Assembly (NCBI GenBank): GCA_037367405.1
Contig: JAZKJV010010129.1
Coordinates: 1-64,000, forward strand
Direction of reading: 5' to 3'
Origin: Ottelia alismoides
Taxonomy: Eukaryota > Streptophyta > Magnoliopsida > Alismatales > Hydrocharitaceae
Length of the DNA stretch: 64,000 bases
Positions 11,732 to 23,615 of this stretch are shown here, one piece after another. Position numbers and translations under genes: made by a program. Position 1 is the first letter of the stretch. Each line of letters starts with the position of its first letter. The notes beneath the pieces are model-generated. The model was given only the letters and a program-made list of their open reading frames with translations. It was not told the DNA's origin and did no database searches.

Positions 11732-11749
11732 TCCTTGGCAACGATGCCA
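11732..11749 (-). other. Primer binding site of element I
   Basis: On the minus strand, three bases after the LTR end TCATCA, the sequence reads TGGCATCGTTGCCAAGGA. It resembles the complement of the tRNA-Asp 3' end used by Athila-type elements (TGGCGCCGTTGCC...). Its place directly inside the LTR fixes 11753-15238 as the 5' LTR of this element. Confidence 0.8.
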
Positions 11750-12659
11750 TTCTGATGACCGAAAAATCCCACAAAATATGGTAAAGGTAAAAACAAGGGT
11801 CATTGCGACCCGGATCTTGCAGATCGATCAATCAAGAAAAAGAGACCACAAAAATCAGATGGATAAATCAATCAAAATCGGATAGCGGTCCTCGCTACTT
11901 TTATTAACCTCGTATAGCGAACAGGATGGGATCTCAAGGGAGCAGGGATAGCCTTGCGACCTACGAAGTAGTCAAAGTCGAAAACAAAGGAGAAAAGGTT
12001 TTTGGTGGATTTTTATGATTTTTAAATGTTTTTGTGTTTTTGGTTTTATAAGAAAAAAGGGAAACAAGCAAATACAACAATTTATTAAAGCACTCAAAAA
12101 TACTCAGAAAATTCAAACAAAAATATTTTTGTATTTTTAATATTTTGAAGTGTTTTTGATGATTTTTTCATAATTTTTCAATTTTTATTTGATTTTATAA
12201 AAATCAAGAAAGAGGAAAAATATGGGTTACTTTGCAGCCAAACTTGAAAGATCAATTAAAATATAAAATTGATCTATAAAAGTCTGGAGGCAATTTTTAT
12301 GAAAAATATATGTAAAAACTAAACTACAGAAAAAGAGTTTGCATTTTTTGAATTTTATAGAATTTTTAATGATTTTTATGAGATTTTTAGGATTTTTCAA
12401 TTTTAAGGTTTTGTAAATCCAAATAAGCTCAAAAATGGATAGAAGCTAGAAGACATTAAAATTAACTATCACTAATTTTTTTAGAATTTTTAGATAAATA
12501 TTTATATTTTTATTTGATTTTCTTTTTCAAACAGTCACAAAAATGGGTATTTTTTATTTTTAAAATAGCAAAAAGACTCAAAAATGTCCCAAAAATTTAG
12601 GATAATTTTTACACAGTGGCAGGAGCCACGTTTCCAAATTTCACCTAATTTGGATTTAA

Positions 12660-13065
12660 TTTGATATTTTATTCAATAAAACAAGGCACACTGCAAGCAT
12701 GGACCTAAATGCAAAGAACTATATTTCTAAGGGCCAAATCATAATAAAAAATTCCAGGGGCCAAACTTGCAAAAAGCCCAAAATGACACGCGCAACACTA
12801 GTGATTCAGACATAGAGGGGCATAAATGTAATTCCTATTTAAAAATATGTAAACAGTAACACACAGGAATCACAGGACTAAAAGTGCAAACAACCCAAGA
12901 CCTCACATGTCGATGCACGTGGCTCACATAAACAGGGACTAAATTGCAAATACTAAAAAGTCTAAGGTCCTAACTGCAATTTTTCCAAAATAAAAACAAC
13001 GTTCTAAAATATTTACAGGACTGAATGGAAATAACAAAACGACAGGGGTCTAAGTGAAATTACCC
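12660..13065 (-). repeat. Array of recurring AGGGACTAAATTGCAAAT-like motif in LTR 1
   Basis: On the plus strand about nine words of the type GGACTAAATTGCAAAT recur every 30-70 bases (for example near 12699, 12858, 12936, 12970, 13018 and 13047). The other LTRs hold matching arrays at 18850-19215, 33370-33745, 41340-41740, 47990-48135 and 57220-57470. Confidence 0.6.
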
Positions 13066-14035
13066 CTATTATTATGATCTGATGTACGAGGGGGTGCCAC
13101 GTCTAGATCCAACGACTGAGAGCGTCGGGCACCCCTTCGTCGATGGACGCTCCAGATGAGGTCCTCTGGCGATCCGATGGCTGATAGCTCCTCGCAAATG
13201 GACGGACGAGATCTAAACTGGGCGAGGCGTTTCGATCGAACGGCCGTTGAACCTCCTCCAAGAACAGCTCGCCGCCATACTTCATCGGCTCGATACGCGC
13301 GGTGGAGAGGTCCTATGAGGCTACTGAGATGTGGAAAAGATCCGTCACGATGGTCCGCAGCTGATGGGTGTCTCCGATGAGGTCGGGAACCACTGGAGTG
13401 ACCCGACGATGCCGATGGCTTGAAGTGGCTGTGCTCGAATCTTTGGACCCTCAGATGGGCCCCTTTGACCTGCAAAATGGCACAACAAGACTCCTAGGTC
13501 AAGGGCAAAGTGCCTCGACCCGGTTAGGGATGGAATGGGTGGTCAAATGAGTCGGAGCGGAGACCTTCGGCGAGGCGACGGCGATAGAGGTCCACTTCTT
13601 GGTTCCGGGGCGAACCAAGGTGATCGGATGGGTGAAGAAGGTGGGTAGGAGTCTCGTGATCGTGAATCGATGGTCAGATGATCGAATGAACGGTTGGATC
13701 GGTGGGAATCGGCCGACGACAGCCGGCGACGCGATTGGGCGTAAATGGAAATTAGGCTAAACTAGAGGGTGTCGGGACTACGTGATGGCTGAGGTCGACT
13801 GTGGATGAGTTGGAGGAGCTCTGGGGATCTTTGCCTCAAGGATTCGTCGGGGTCCGAGGCTCGGCACACCTCACAGCAGCGCACAGTGAAAGAGCTCGCC
13901 AGATCAGTGGCTGGGGACACCTCCTCCTCACTGCGACACCGCCCTCGGATAGCTGTCACTGTAAAGAGGGTGATGGAGGTCCTGGGGTGGAAGGGCGGAG
14001 CCAAAGATGGTGTGGAATGTGCGGCTGAGGAGATG

Positions 14036-14042
14036 ATATATA
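14036..14042 (-). promoter_or_regulatory. TATA box of LTR 1
   Basis: TATATAT on the minus strand is followed about 35 bases later by CATCTTTGG, also found after the TATA boxes at 32410 and 40210. The palindrome GTTGACC...GGTCAAC lies about 200 bases upstream, the same spacing as in those LTRs. Confidence 0.65.
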
Positions 14043-14243
14043 GTGGTGCAGGTCTGAGAAGATGGGATCGGGCACGACTTGGTGAAGCACAGACCCCTAG
14101 GATGCTGACCGGGCGTCGGTCTCGGATGTGGGAACTTCAATCGGAGCCCGAGATTTTGATGAATGGGTGTCGGGTCAGATGGGGAAAATTAGAAGAAGTC
14201 GGGTCGAACGCCCGATTCGAGGGGAAAGGGTTCGCGGGGGAGA

Positions 14244-14260
14244 GTTGACCGGGGGTCAAC
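14244..14260. promoter_or_regulatory. Inverted W-box palindrome in LTR 1
   Basis: GTTGACC-ggg-GGTCAAC is a perfect 7-bp inverted repeat, each arm containing the WRKY-factor core TTGAC[CT]. The flank in sense is GGTCCACGGGGGATT. Equivalent palindromes lie at 19967-19982, 32192-32207 and 39991-40008. Confidence 0.65.
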
Positions 14261-14580
14261 AATCCCCCGTGGACCAAATGGGAGGCCGCCAATTATTAAT
14301 TAATTGAAAATTCATTTTAAATTAGTAAATGATTTTATTTCGAAAAAATTTAAACATGAAAAATGTTTATTATTTTTCAAATTATTTTGTAGTGATTTTT
14401 ATTTATTTTTTTGAAAAATAAATAATGTATTTACATTATTTTATTAATATATATAGATATATACATATATGTATTTTTAATTTTTATTTTTAATTGTTTA
14501 TTTTTTTATAATTATTACAGTTTTATATTTTATTTATTTACAACATAAAATTTGGAATAATAAGGTATTTTTATTTTTAT

Positions 14581-14724
14581 GATGTATTTACATGTGTTAA
14601 ATAAATAGGTTTATATACATATGTACATGGTATATATACAAGGTGGGAAATGATTTTTATTATTTTTGTTTCTATTTTTCTGATTTTTATTTTATTTATT
14701 TTCACTATAAAATATGGAGTACAA
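14581..14724. repeat. 144-bp segment shared by LTR 1 and the internal regions
   Basis: A segment containing TTTATATACATATGTACATG and AAGGTGGGAAATGATTTT is nearly identical at 14581-14724 (inside LTR 1), about 16845-16981 (inside element II) and about 1220-1368 (copy III). It suggests that a piece of LTR was copied into an internal region. Confidence 0.65.
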
Positions 14725-15238
14725 AAATATTTTTATTGGATTTAGTAAATATTTACAAGGAGAAAATAAATAGACATTTTGTTTTATATACATGGTCTAT
14801 GTAAACCGATGAGAGAGAATTTTGTCTTTTTAATTTTCTTTTATTTTTCAATTTTTATTTTAGTTTTGTTTTTCAAATATGTACAAAATATGAGAAACAC
14901 TTTTTAATTTTTATTTTGAGGAAAATAAATTTATTTAAATACAAGGGGGTATGTACATACATGACTAACATTGTCTCTCTCTATTTAAATTCTTTTGCGG
15001 TCAGGCCCATGCTGAGCCCTCCCTTGGGATTAGGTCATTCAATATTTATTCTAAATATTTCCCTCTTTTTCTTGTGTTTCTTTATTCTTTTATTTTGACA
15101 TAAAAACATGCTAATTATGCATATTTTCAAGATGTATGCATTTTCACAATTTATGATATTTACACATATTCACATGGTATTTTGCTCAAGTTTCTAGCTA
15201 AAATAAAGGAATAAAGAGTGATGAATTGGGATTCATCA

Positions 15239-15250
15239 CCCCCCCTATAC
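15239..15250 (-). other. Polypurine tract of element II
   Basis: The minus strand reads GTATAGGGGGGG immediately before the LTR start TGATGAATCCC. This is the usual site where plus-strand DNA synthesis is primed. It matches the tract before the LTR at 35110. Confidence 0.75.
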
Positions 15251-17908
15251 TTTACTTTTGATAGTCCCTTAGCAAACACTTATTTGAAAAAGAAGTGCAA
15301 AAGAGAAAGAAAGAGAAAAAGAGGCGAAATCAAGGTTGATCATTAAACTTTCCTTCATTAAATTGAAATACGGAGCTCGGTCAGACCTTTGGATTATTAA
15401 TTTGTCGGAACCTTATTTGGACTTAAGCTTAAAACATAACAGCCTCTAAGTTCCAGCAATCTATGGTCAAGACTCCTCAATAAACCAGATCAGAACAAGT
15501 CCACATACACAAACTCTAATGACCATAAATCTTTCCTTGTACGGTGTAAGTGATATATAGCTCCCCACCTCAGATATAATAAAGAAACAACCTCCCTCAA
15601 CCCGGTAACTCTAATGCCTCGGTCTAGCAACTCTTTCCTCGAGAAGCGGGGTATTTCCTTCTAAGTTCAAGTGCAACCGGCTCAAGAAGAGGGGGAAGAA
15701 GAGAATGGACCATGGCCAGTGTAGCCATGTATCCTTAGGAGCTCTAACCTCTGTAGCTGAGTCTCCCGCTGCAAGCTTCATGAGATGGAATATGAATATC
15801 AAGCTTTGTTTATTTGACTATATACACTCCGGTGGGATTATTAAATTTTCAATCCGACCCACCACTTTTTTGGAGTACTTTTCTTTTTGCACACATTTTT
15901 TCATGTGCATCTGTACAACATATCTACATGGTGCAGCATATATACAAGGAGTTTTTCCTCTTGAGCCAGTAGACTATCCCTCTTTTGAAGCTTTATTGCA
16001 ACCCACGGCTTCTGTCTTTAGACTTCATAACCACCAGACCAAGTTGAGAGGCACTTCCTTCACTATAAGAAGAAGAAAGGTTCCGCCTAGAAGTACTACC
16101 CTCATATGCTACTCCAAGCCAAAGGAAACTTCCTCCTCACCACCTCATCCGTGGAGAGCTATGTGTAAAGTGCTGGTGCAAGTAAAGCCATTATCTCTGA
16201 GAGTCATGCGCGTGTTGTTAAGTTCTCTACTTAGGCTCATCAAGATGACATATGCTCATAGCCTAGTGGACTCAAAGAATTAAGTCCCAATGGACCTGAA
16301 AAGTCTCAATCCTAAGCCCCATAAGGTTCCTCTTATTATTAGGTGGATTAAGGTCTTAACCAAGCTCCATTTGTCAATTTAATTCCAAGCCAGATTAAAT
16401 GTCAACTATGATTTAGAAAAACTGTGCAAGTATTTACAAAGATGTTATTTACAAAGAAGCAATTTACAAATATTTACGCATGTGCAAAATTTTTGAAAAA
16501 TGTTTGAAAACATGGATGTATGCATGAATGCGAAGTTTTGCAAAATATTTACACGAATTTACGCAAGGTTTTTGCAAACTTTTTATTTTTCAAACATTTT
16601 ACAAAAATTTTGTACTATATACATAATTTTGATACGAAGATATTTATAAGCTATTTACACAAAAAGATTTTACAATCATTTGTACAAAAATAATTTTTAT
16701 ATATAAATAGGTATGTGCAAGATGAATTTTATATACATGGGAAATTCTTAATTTTTTATGGATTTTTAGCCATTTTTTATTTATAAACACACTCACACAA
16801 AGTACGAGTTATGGCTAAAGTACGAGTTATGGCTAAAGTATATATGTATTTACATGGATTAAATAAATAGGTTTATATACATATGTACATGGTATATATA
16901 CAAGGTGGGAAATGATTTTTATTATTTTTGTTTTTTTAAATTTTTATTTTATTTATTTTCACCATAAAAATATGGAGTACGAGTCCCAATTTTATGGTTT
17001 TTAAGTATTTTTCAATAACAAACAACACCTAACAAATTTTTCGATCTCCTAATTATTTTAAGTCCAAAACAGGGGGAGAAGTCGAAAAAGCTGATGCACG
17101 ATCAAACATGATGATGCATGCGGAGTAAGAAATACGTACCTGACTCCAGCTCTCTACATGCAGGATGATCCGTGCATAAGTTGAAAGACAAGAATAAAAC
17201 TACCTATATGATGCTAGAAGAAAACGGTCTTAGACGAAGAAATTTCTACACGAGAAGAACAGTAGCTAGCCAATCAGACCAAGTCCAGAGTCTGATCTTG
17301 GGAACCACTCGGTGCCCACCACAACTGTTCCTGGAAGCACTGTATGTGTTCCTCACGGCATGTGGAATCGAGCCTAATTAAACTAACTTTTTCTTATGAT
17401 TTAATTAATAAGGTCCAATTAACGATCTATAGATGCAGGCAGATAATCAGGGTTGGGCCTTAATTAATTACATCACAATCAATGAAATTCCCAAGTCCAT
17501 GGGCTAAATCCTTCGAGAAACAAAATGAAATAAAATGCAATAAAACCAAACCGACGAAAATCACGGTGAGGTCCCCCGAGCACACCAGTGCTCGATGAAA
17601 TAGACCCCGATAAGCCAAGTTCAAAGTCCACAGTCTAAGCCCATGTATTATTACAATAATAATGCTAAAAGTTCTAATCGACTCAAATCCTCCAAATCTT
17701 CTGCTCTCGCTCTTCTACGCTCTCCTGCTGCTCGATGAAGAAACGAGCTGCCTCCGCTTCGCTTGGGTCGTTGGCACTCTTAGGAACGTCGCCCTCGCTC
17801 GTCGGGCCCTTGCAAGAAAGAGAGAAACAGAAAATATGTTAGATCACAATTAGAAAATCAAACACAACTAGAAGCAAGAAATCAAGAAAATTGATTATTA
17901 AGCCATGC
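15239..17908 (-). mobile_element. Internal region of deleted Athila-like element II
   Basis: Between LTR 1 and LTR 2 lie only 2.7 kb. In minus-strand sense these are the primer site, a leader (about 16985-17900), a stretch rich in ATTTACA words (about 16400-16980), a 3' region (15239-16290) and a polypurine tract. No gag or pol motif was found, so the element could move only with proteins from elsewhere. The 3' region matches 1-670 and 59809-60535. A 192-codon plus-strand ORF at 15705-16283 is antisense to the element and broken in the other copies, so it is not called a gene. Confidence 0.8.
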
Positions 17909-17926
17909 TCCCCAGCAACGACGCCA
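17909..17926 (-). other. Primer binding site of element II
   Basis: On the minus strand TGGCGTCGTTGCTGGGGA follows the LTR end by three bases. It resembles the tRNA-Asp complement used by Athila-type elements. Confidence 0.8.
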
Positions 17927-18077
17927 TTCTGATGAGCGACCTGAGCGACTAAGGTTAAGTGATATCAAAGTTGGTTGCGCCCTCAACCACTTGAATCGGG
18001 CTCAACGAGAAAAATCAGATCACCAACAAAATCAATCCACAATCAAAACAAGGCAAGCAGTCTTGCTAATTATTTAA

Positions 18078-18095
18078 CCTGGTATAGAAACCAGG
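18078..18095 (-). other. LTR 3'-end stem-loop (LTR 2)
   Basis: CCTGGT and ACCAGG can pair around a 6-base loop and lie next to GTTCGACCC in minus-strand sense. The same arrangement occurs at 34518-34541 and 42509-42532, and in altered form in the other LTR families. Confidence 0.55.
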
Positions 18096-19966
18096 GTCGA
18101 ACACAATGAACACGGAATGAAACCTACGAAGTAGACAGGTAATCCAAGAATGGTATTTTTAGTGGTTTTTATTCTTTTAAATTTTTTTATATTTTCTTTT
18201 TAAGAGAATAAGTAAAGAAAAGGCGAAGAGAATTGACTCAAGCAATTATTTAAATGCTCAAAATTACTCAAAAATTCACAACAAAAATATTTTTATGTTT
18301 TTAAAATATTCAGATGTTTTTATATATTTATGGTATTTTTTATTTTTATGTTATTTTTTGAAAATGGAATAAGGAAGAAAAATGCAAACAGTGTGCAACC
18401 AAGATTGATAGGCACTTTAAAAATATCTACAGTGCATATAAAATCTGTGCAAAAATTTTATGTGAAAATATAAAGTAAATCTACCTATAGAAACTGGATA
18501 CACATTTTTGATTTTTTTATAGATTTTTAATAATTTTTATAAGATTTTTAGTCTTTTTCAATTTTTAGGGGTTTTATAAGAGGGATTGAAATAAAAATCA
18601 CATTGAAATTAATGCAAGACAAAACAAGCAATCATGGGTTTTTTGGAATTTTTAAAGCTATTTCTATATTTTTAGTTGATTTTTCAAAACTGACAGAGAC
18701 ACTTTTTAGGGTTTTTGAATTTTAGAAAATGTCAAATGAAGTCAAAATGAGTCACAAAAATTTAAAAAAAATACTACACAGTAGCATGAGCTAAATGTAA
18801 AAAATTTGGAATTTTTGGAGTAATTTTGATATTTATTTGATTAAAAATAAGACACGTAGATAACAAGGACCTAAATGCAATTTAGTTAAGTTTTGGGACT
18901 AAATAATAACATGCAATAAAAGCATAGGGTCAAATTTGCAGTTTTTCCAATAAAATACGCACATGCTCTAAATCCACGTTCACATGGGCATATATGGAAA
19001 TTTGAAAAACATTCATTCAATCATTAACAAATGAAAAGTTCGGGACAAATATTAAAATAACCCACTATGCATGTGATCAAACACGTGTCTCCAAATAGGA
19101 AGGACTAAACTGCCACTACCAAAAAATACAAGGACTAATATGCAAACATGTCCATCACTTTTATTTTACAGACTAAAACATCGACTAAAAGAAATGCTGG
19201 GTAAAAAGGGCAATATACCCTTAAAGGCACGTGAGTCGCGCGTGAGAGGGCCACGTGTCGGCTGCTAGTATGGCGTGATCGTGCGACTCTGCAGGCGTTA
19301 GATGTCAGATTTGACAGTGTCAGCTGGTCGGGGACGTGGGACGTACGGGACCGTTAGATCTGACATCTAACGACCTGACACCTCAGATGGATGAGCGGTC
19401 AAGATGGAATCTGTTAGGTGGTGTAGATCCAACGGCGAAGGAGACGTCTAGAAGAACTATACCTAGACGAACTTCGCCAGATCCAAGGATGTGATCCTTG
19501 GCTCCAATGATGGATCAGGAGGCACCGGTGAAATCGTGGGCTAATTCCACGTCAGATGACTGGATCGGATGAAAGCTCCAACGGTTTGATCGGCGAGATG
19601 GCGTAGGGGACTTGGAGCTGCTCCGGCGAGGTTGGGCGAGGGTGATCTAAAGGCTCTCCGCGCGCGACAATACTTGCAGTGAGTTGCTCTGACTAGGAGA
19701 TAAACTCTGGTCTAGGTTATTAGGGATGAAATGCAAAGAGGTGGTGGCGAATGGGGCTCGATCTCCGACGATCACGATAGAGGGAGATCGTGAACCTAGT
19801 CCTTGCGACTAGGGCTAAGAACAGGGTGATCAGGTTGCGAAGGATGATGGAGGGTGAGTGTGCGACGATATCTGAACGGATGGGTTTGGGTGGAGGAGCT
19901 CTGGTAGAATGTCGAGAAAGAGGTCCGGCAGAGGGATCGGGTCGGGTCAAGCCCCGGGAAGAGGGG

Positions 19967-19982
19967 GTTGACCCGAGTCAAC
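19967..19982. promoter_or_regulatory. Inverted W-box palindrome in LTR 2
   Basis: GTTGAC-ccga-GTCAAC is a perfect 6-bp inverted repeat, flanked in sense by ATTGGTCCACG as in the other LTRs of this family. Confidence 0.6.
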
Positions 19983-20498
19983 GATCCGTCGTGGACCAAT
20001 CAAAAAATCAGATTTACAAAAATATTTACAAATTCAATAAAAAAATAATAAATGATTTTTAATTAAAAAGTGTATAAAATGAAAAACATTTGTTATTTTT
20101 CAAACTATTTTCTGTTATTTTTATTTATTTTTATGAAAAATAAATTATTGTATATATAGTAAATTGTTTTATATACATGTATAATGTACCTATGTATTTT
20201 GTACAATTATTTTTAATTTGTTATTTTTGCATAAATACTCTAATTTCATATTTTATTTATTTACAAAATAATTTTTTTAGTATAAAACAATTTTTGTTTT
20301 ATTTTTATTATGTATTTACATGTATATAATAAATAGAGAAGGAAATCTATGTACATGTATTATGTACAAGTGAGAGAGAGTTTTAATTTCTTTTTTATTT
20401 TATTTTCTGATTTTTATTTTATTTTTAGAAATTTATATAAGGAGGTAACAACATATTTTTATTTTTGTTTTTGCGAAAATAAATTATGTACACCCATG

Positions 20499-20535
20499 AC
20501 ACACACACACACATACACACACACACACACATATA
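20499..20535. repeat. AC microsatellite in LTR 2
   Basis: ACACAC repeats with one T interruption, followed by ATATA. It is a simple repeat with no further significance seen. Confidence 0.9.
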
Positions 20536-20819
20536 AAAGGTGGAGTGGTCCTATCTCTCTCTACTTATTTTATTTGATTGTCAGGCCAATGCTTGGCCCT
20601 CTCTTGGGGTTCAGGTCACTCAGTATTTATTCTAAATACTTTCTTTTTTTATCTTTATTCTTTATTCTTTTATTTTTGTACAAATACATGTTAATTATGC
20701 ACTATTAACACATGCATGCATATTGCAAAGTTATTGTATTTACACCTATTTACATGATGCATTGCCAAGATAATTTAGCTAAAATAAAAGAATAAAGAGT
20801 GATGAATGGGGATTCATCG

Positions 20820-22812
20820 GTTACCTTTGAAGAGTAAGTTTCTACTAAAGAAGCTTCCTGAACCAAGTCTGATCTGCTGATCTCTTTCTCATGAGCGCGG
20901 AGATGAATCACGTTGCTTCCCATGAACCCGGACGTTGATAAGGGCAACAAGAATATGTGAGAGATGGAGACTCTCAAGACTCTTCCATATCACAAGGGGC
21001 ACGAAAATCTATGCGACTTTGCTCTCCAAAAATTATTGCAGAGCATTGCCCTCCTTTTATACTTACAACACACGTCCCACACATGTGTTGTTATCCCTTT
21101 CAAGGACTTAGAGAAAGTTCTAACTCAATACGTATTATCTCTCTTTTTATCTCCAATTAATATCAATTAATTAACAGTAAATAAGCAACAACTTTTGAGT
21201 CCTAGTTTAGTTAAAACTCAACAACTTGTTGCCTCCATGTACAACATGGTACACGCTCAACATCGATTATAAATAGTCATTGATGTTGCTTTTTATTTAT
21301 TGATTAGTTAACTTTATAATCTTATTATCAACACTTGAGAAAATTATGGAAATGGTCTTTAAAACTTATGAAACATATTCATGAGCATAAAATTAAATGT
21401 AGATCCAATTTACATCTAAAATAAATGTGAATCAAATTCACACAATCTCATGCCTTGAAAATATTATGTAAATCATTTTTACACACAATATTTACATGAA
21501 TCAAATCCTTATAAATATTAATTATTGTGAATAACTATTTCACATTAATAATGAACTCTATTTATGAATCATATTCACAAAATTACCCTTATGAGTAAAA
21601 AGTAATAATTATTATTATGACATTGACATTAATAGGTATGTGCCCTAATCCAATTATGACTAATGAGATACAAGTGCAGATAATTGAAGATAATGTTAGG
21701 GAGATCATACTATCCATGTATAGTGACTTGAAATCTGGATATGAATCCAATTTCAGGGTTCATGTCATTTTAGCAAAATATCAATGAGTTGAATCCAACT
21801 TCTTGTACCGTTTCTATTTCCAACATTTAGATATAAAGATAGATTTGAGATTGGGAATTAGATTCAAATGAATTGTGAACTAATACAATTAAATCACCAA
21901 TCATCTACCTAAATGGAGCCACTAAAATCCATCATGTTTCGACGCTCCCTCAAAATTGAAGTTTCATGGTAGATGATCTATTATAATAGATTTAAACCTG
22001 TGAATTCACTATAATCATTTATCCTTCATGTCGGACGACTTTGACAAATCCGAAGTTTAAACCCTAGTTTGATTGTCTTATTCATAATATATCAATATAT
22101 TTCTCATTCGATACTTGGGTGACAATATTAATCATACGCTTTCCAAAAGCATATATTAATATCTCGAATTCATGTCTTATTTCATAATCAAGAAGACCAT
22201 GCATGGAATTAATTTTGATCCCAAAAAATCTCATGAGCAAACTTTGTCTCTGTGTTCGTCAACTATGAATATGTATGATTCCTTCAAGAGATCATACATC
22301 TATACGACTTCACATGCACACCAACGTGTTGGTATATGGACCTTGGCTATGTCACCAACTTAATGCTTTGCCAAATGGGCATACTGAAGCATATCGATGC
22401 ATATCTGTCTCAAGTCAATGGATGTATGCCTGAACGTGATATTTACAATAAAGGTCCTAATTAATCTCGACCTCATCAAGTCAACTCTTTGACTTGATTA
22501 TTCCAACACTTTCGAATCTCCATTCATATGCAGAGGACCTATACCAAGAAATCAGATGGAAATCAATCTTTATAGAAAAGATTGGCATCTATTTCTTAAA
22601 CTGGAGATCTTTATTGAATATCACATGTTTGAAGTCAGTTTTGTCCTCTCAGCTGCACGGTATTCAATGTAGCCATGATACATAACCCTAGTTGTACAAA
22701 GGGACCATAATAAATGTATTCACAATCATTCATTCATTTCATTTCATATAGACATGATGAAACAATAACTTTTATTGCATTAAGGGGTCGTCAAGGGCTT
22801 ACAAGTCCAATA
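20820..22812 (-). mobile_element. Truncated copia LTR (copy D)
   Basis: In minus-strand sense it begins near 22812 with TTGGACTTGTAAGCCC and follows the same order as LTRs A and B: degenerate hairpin (22762-22778), AGACCATGCATGGAATTA-like block near 22195, TATA-like TATAAAAGG (21053-21061). The final part, down to the expected terminal CCTTCA, is missing, cut off by LTR 2. It is more diverged than A and B. No target duplication can be tested. Its ORFs are short and not conserved. Confidence 0.75.
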
Positions 22813-22902
22813 GACTCCAACTAGACATAGAGCCATTTATGTACAACTCTCAACCCAGTATTCATTACATGCTAGTCGAGTACCTTTTGGTCAACGATTT
22901 GG
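22813..22902. other. Unassigned spacer
   Basis: These 90 bases between the copia LTR fragment and the organelle-like block match nothing else I noticed in the window. Confidence 0.4.
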
Positions 22903-23515
22903 TTAGGGATCAACAATGTTGTTGGTAGAGGCAACTGTGGTGATCTGTGACATTTCCCTTCCACTTGTTTGCTTCTTCATTGCCATCAGGGTTCCTTCGC
23001 TTGTGCTTTGACGGAATGAAGTGAGGAAGAGGCTAATTACCTCCTTTTCATTACCCTCGTCTGCTTCAGTGATGAATAGGAAAATTCCCTTCTTCTGCTT
23101 CAGTGATGAATAGGAAAATTCCCTCAAGGAAGAGAGCCTACGGAAAACTGCCCCCTCATGCAGGATAGACAAACCTTCCTCCTCCCTTGTTTACGTACGT
23201 CCCTCGGTTACCGGCCTTGAAAAGGCACTATTGGGCGAGGGGCAACCCTTCTAACACTAGGAAATATATGAAACAAAGCCGCTACCGTCACGGATCGAAT
23301 TCTGACCCTGATGAACCTCCCCTTGTGATCGGGATGAGGTAGAAGACTCCCTGCCGGGGGGTGGATCGAATCGGAGTTTCCTTAGGTAGACACCGACCTA
23401 CAGTTATCCTGAAACTTCCGTGCTTGGTGGAGAAGAAGCGAACAAAGGCTGCTCTCCATGTAAAGACATGACCAGCAGCAAATATATAATGCAGCCTACT
23501 TTCGGATGAGGACCC
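22903..23515. other. Candidate organelle (mitochondrial-like) DNA insert
   Basis: This block is clearly richer in G and C than its flanks and matches neither retroelement family here. Its texture (for example TTACCGGCCTTGAAAAGGC and GGATCGAATCGGAGTTTCC) resembles plant mitochondrial intergenic DNA. A minus-strand ORF of 89 codons (22903-23172) contains a direct repeat: about 30 bases (GCTTCAGTGATGAATAGG...) occur twice, near 23065 and 23098. No known gene is recognised. The mitochondrial origin is an inference from composition only. It could instead be a fragment of an unrecognised element. Confidence 0.35.
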
Positions 23516-23610
23516 GCGTTTGAAGGCTATAGTTTGGACATTAGCGCATCACAGAAGCATGTAGATCACATCGAATACGATATAGGGTAACTAGTCATAC
23601 TAGTTGCAAT

Positions 23611-23615
23611 GAGCA
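23611..23615. repeat. Target site duplication GAGCA (partner 37868-37872)
   Basis: GAGCA directly precedes LTR start TGATGAATCC at 23616 and directly follows LTR end CTCGTTA at 37867. Outside it on both sides is copia LTR sequence that joins up correctly when compared with copy B. Confidence 0.92.

Larger units (their letters stand above)
11753..15238 (-). mobile_element. Athila-like LTR 1, 3486 bp, shared by elements I and II
   Basis: In minus-strand sense it begins TGATGAATCCC and ends CGGTCATCA. It has a primer site beyond one end (11732-11749) and a polypurine tract beyond the other (15239-15250 on the plus strand is CCCCCCCTATAC). It therefore serves as 5' LTR to element I and 3' LTR to element II. 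Sense layout: AT-rich U3, inverted W-box palindrome (14244-14260), TATA (14036-14042), a GC-rich block (13080-14030), an acceptor-like TTTTGCAG near 13470, an array of TTTGCA...TAGG...CCTG-like words (12660-13065), then an AT-rich tail. ORFs in the GC-rich block (13050-14250, both strands) have no family match and are not called genes. Confidence 0.85.
17930..20819 (-). mobile_element. Athila-like LTR 2 (5' LTR of element II), 2890 bp
   Basis: In sense it starts CGATGAATCCCCATTCATCA (first base mutated from T) and ends CGCTCATCA, followed by the primer site. It has the same parts as LTR 1: the palindrome GTTGAC-N4-GTCAAC (19967-19982), a GC-rich block (19220-19990), a motif array (18850-19215) and a stem CCTGGT/ACCAGG (18078-18095). 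No clear TATA box is left. An AC-rich microsatellite lies at 20499-20535. LTR 1 and LTR 2 differ by many indels, so they are old or came from different copies. The plus-strand flank at 20820 is a copia LTR, so this chain inserted into that LTR. Confidence 0.82.

Noticed and set aside
13050..14250. ORFs of 60-147 codons in LTR 1, including 13805-14248
   Set aside because: They lie across the TATA box and GC-rich block of the LTR, and no frame is kept in LTR 2 or the solo LTRs.
15705..16283. A 192-codon plus-strand ORF, similar to ORFs at 92-668 and 60246-60452
   Set aside because: It is antisense to the retroelement. The copies are frameshifted against each other, and no domain or codon-pattern conservation was seen. 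The similarity is that of a repeated DNA segment.
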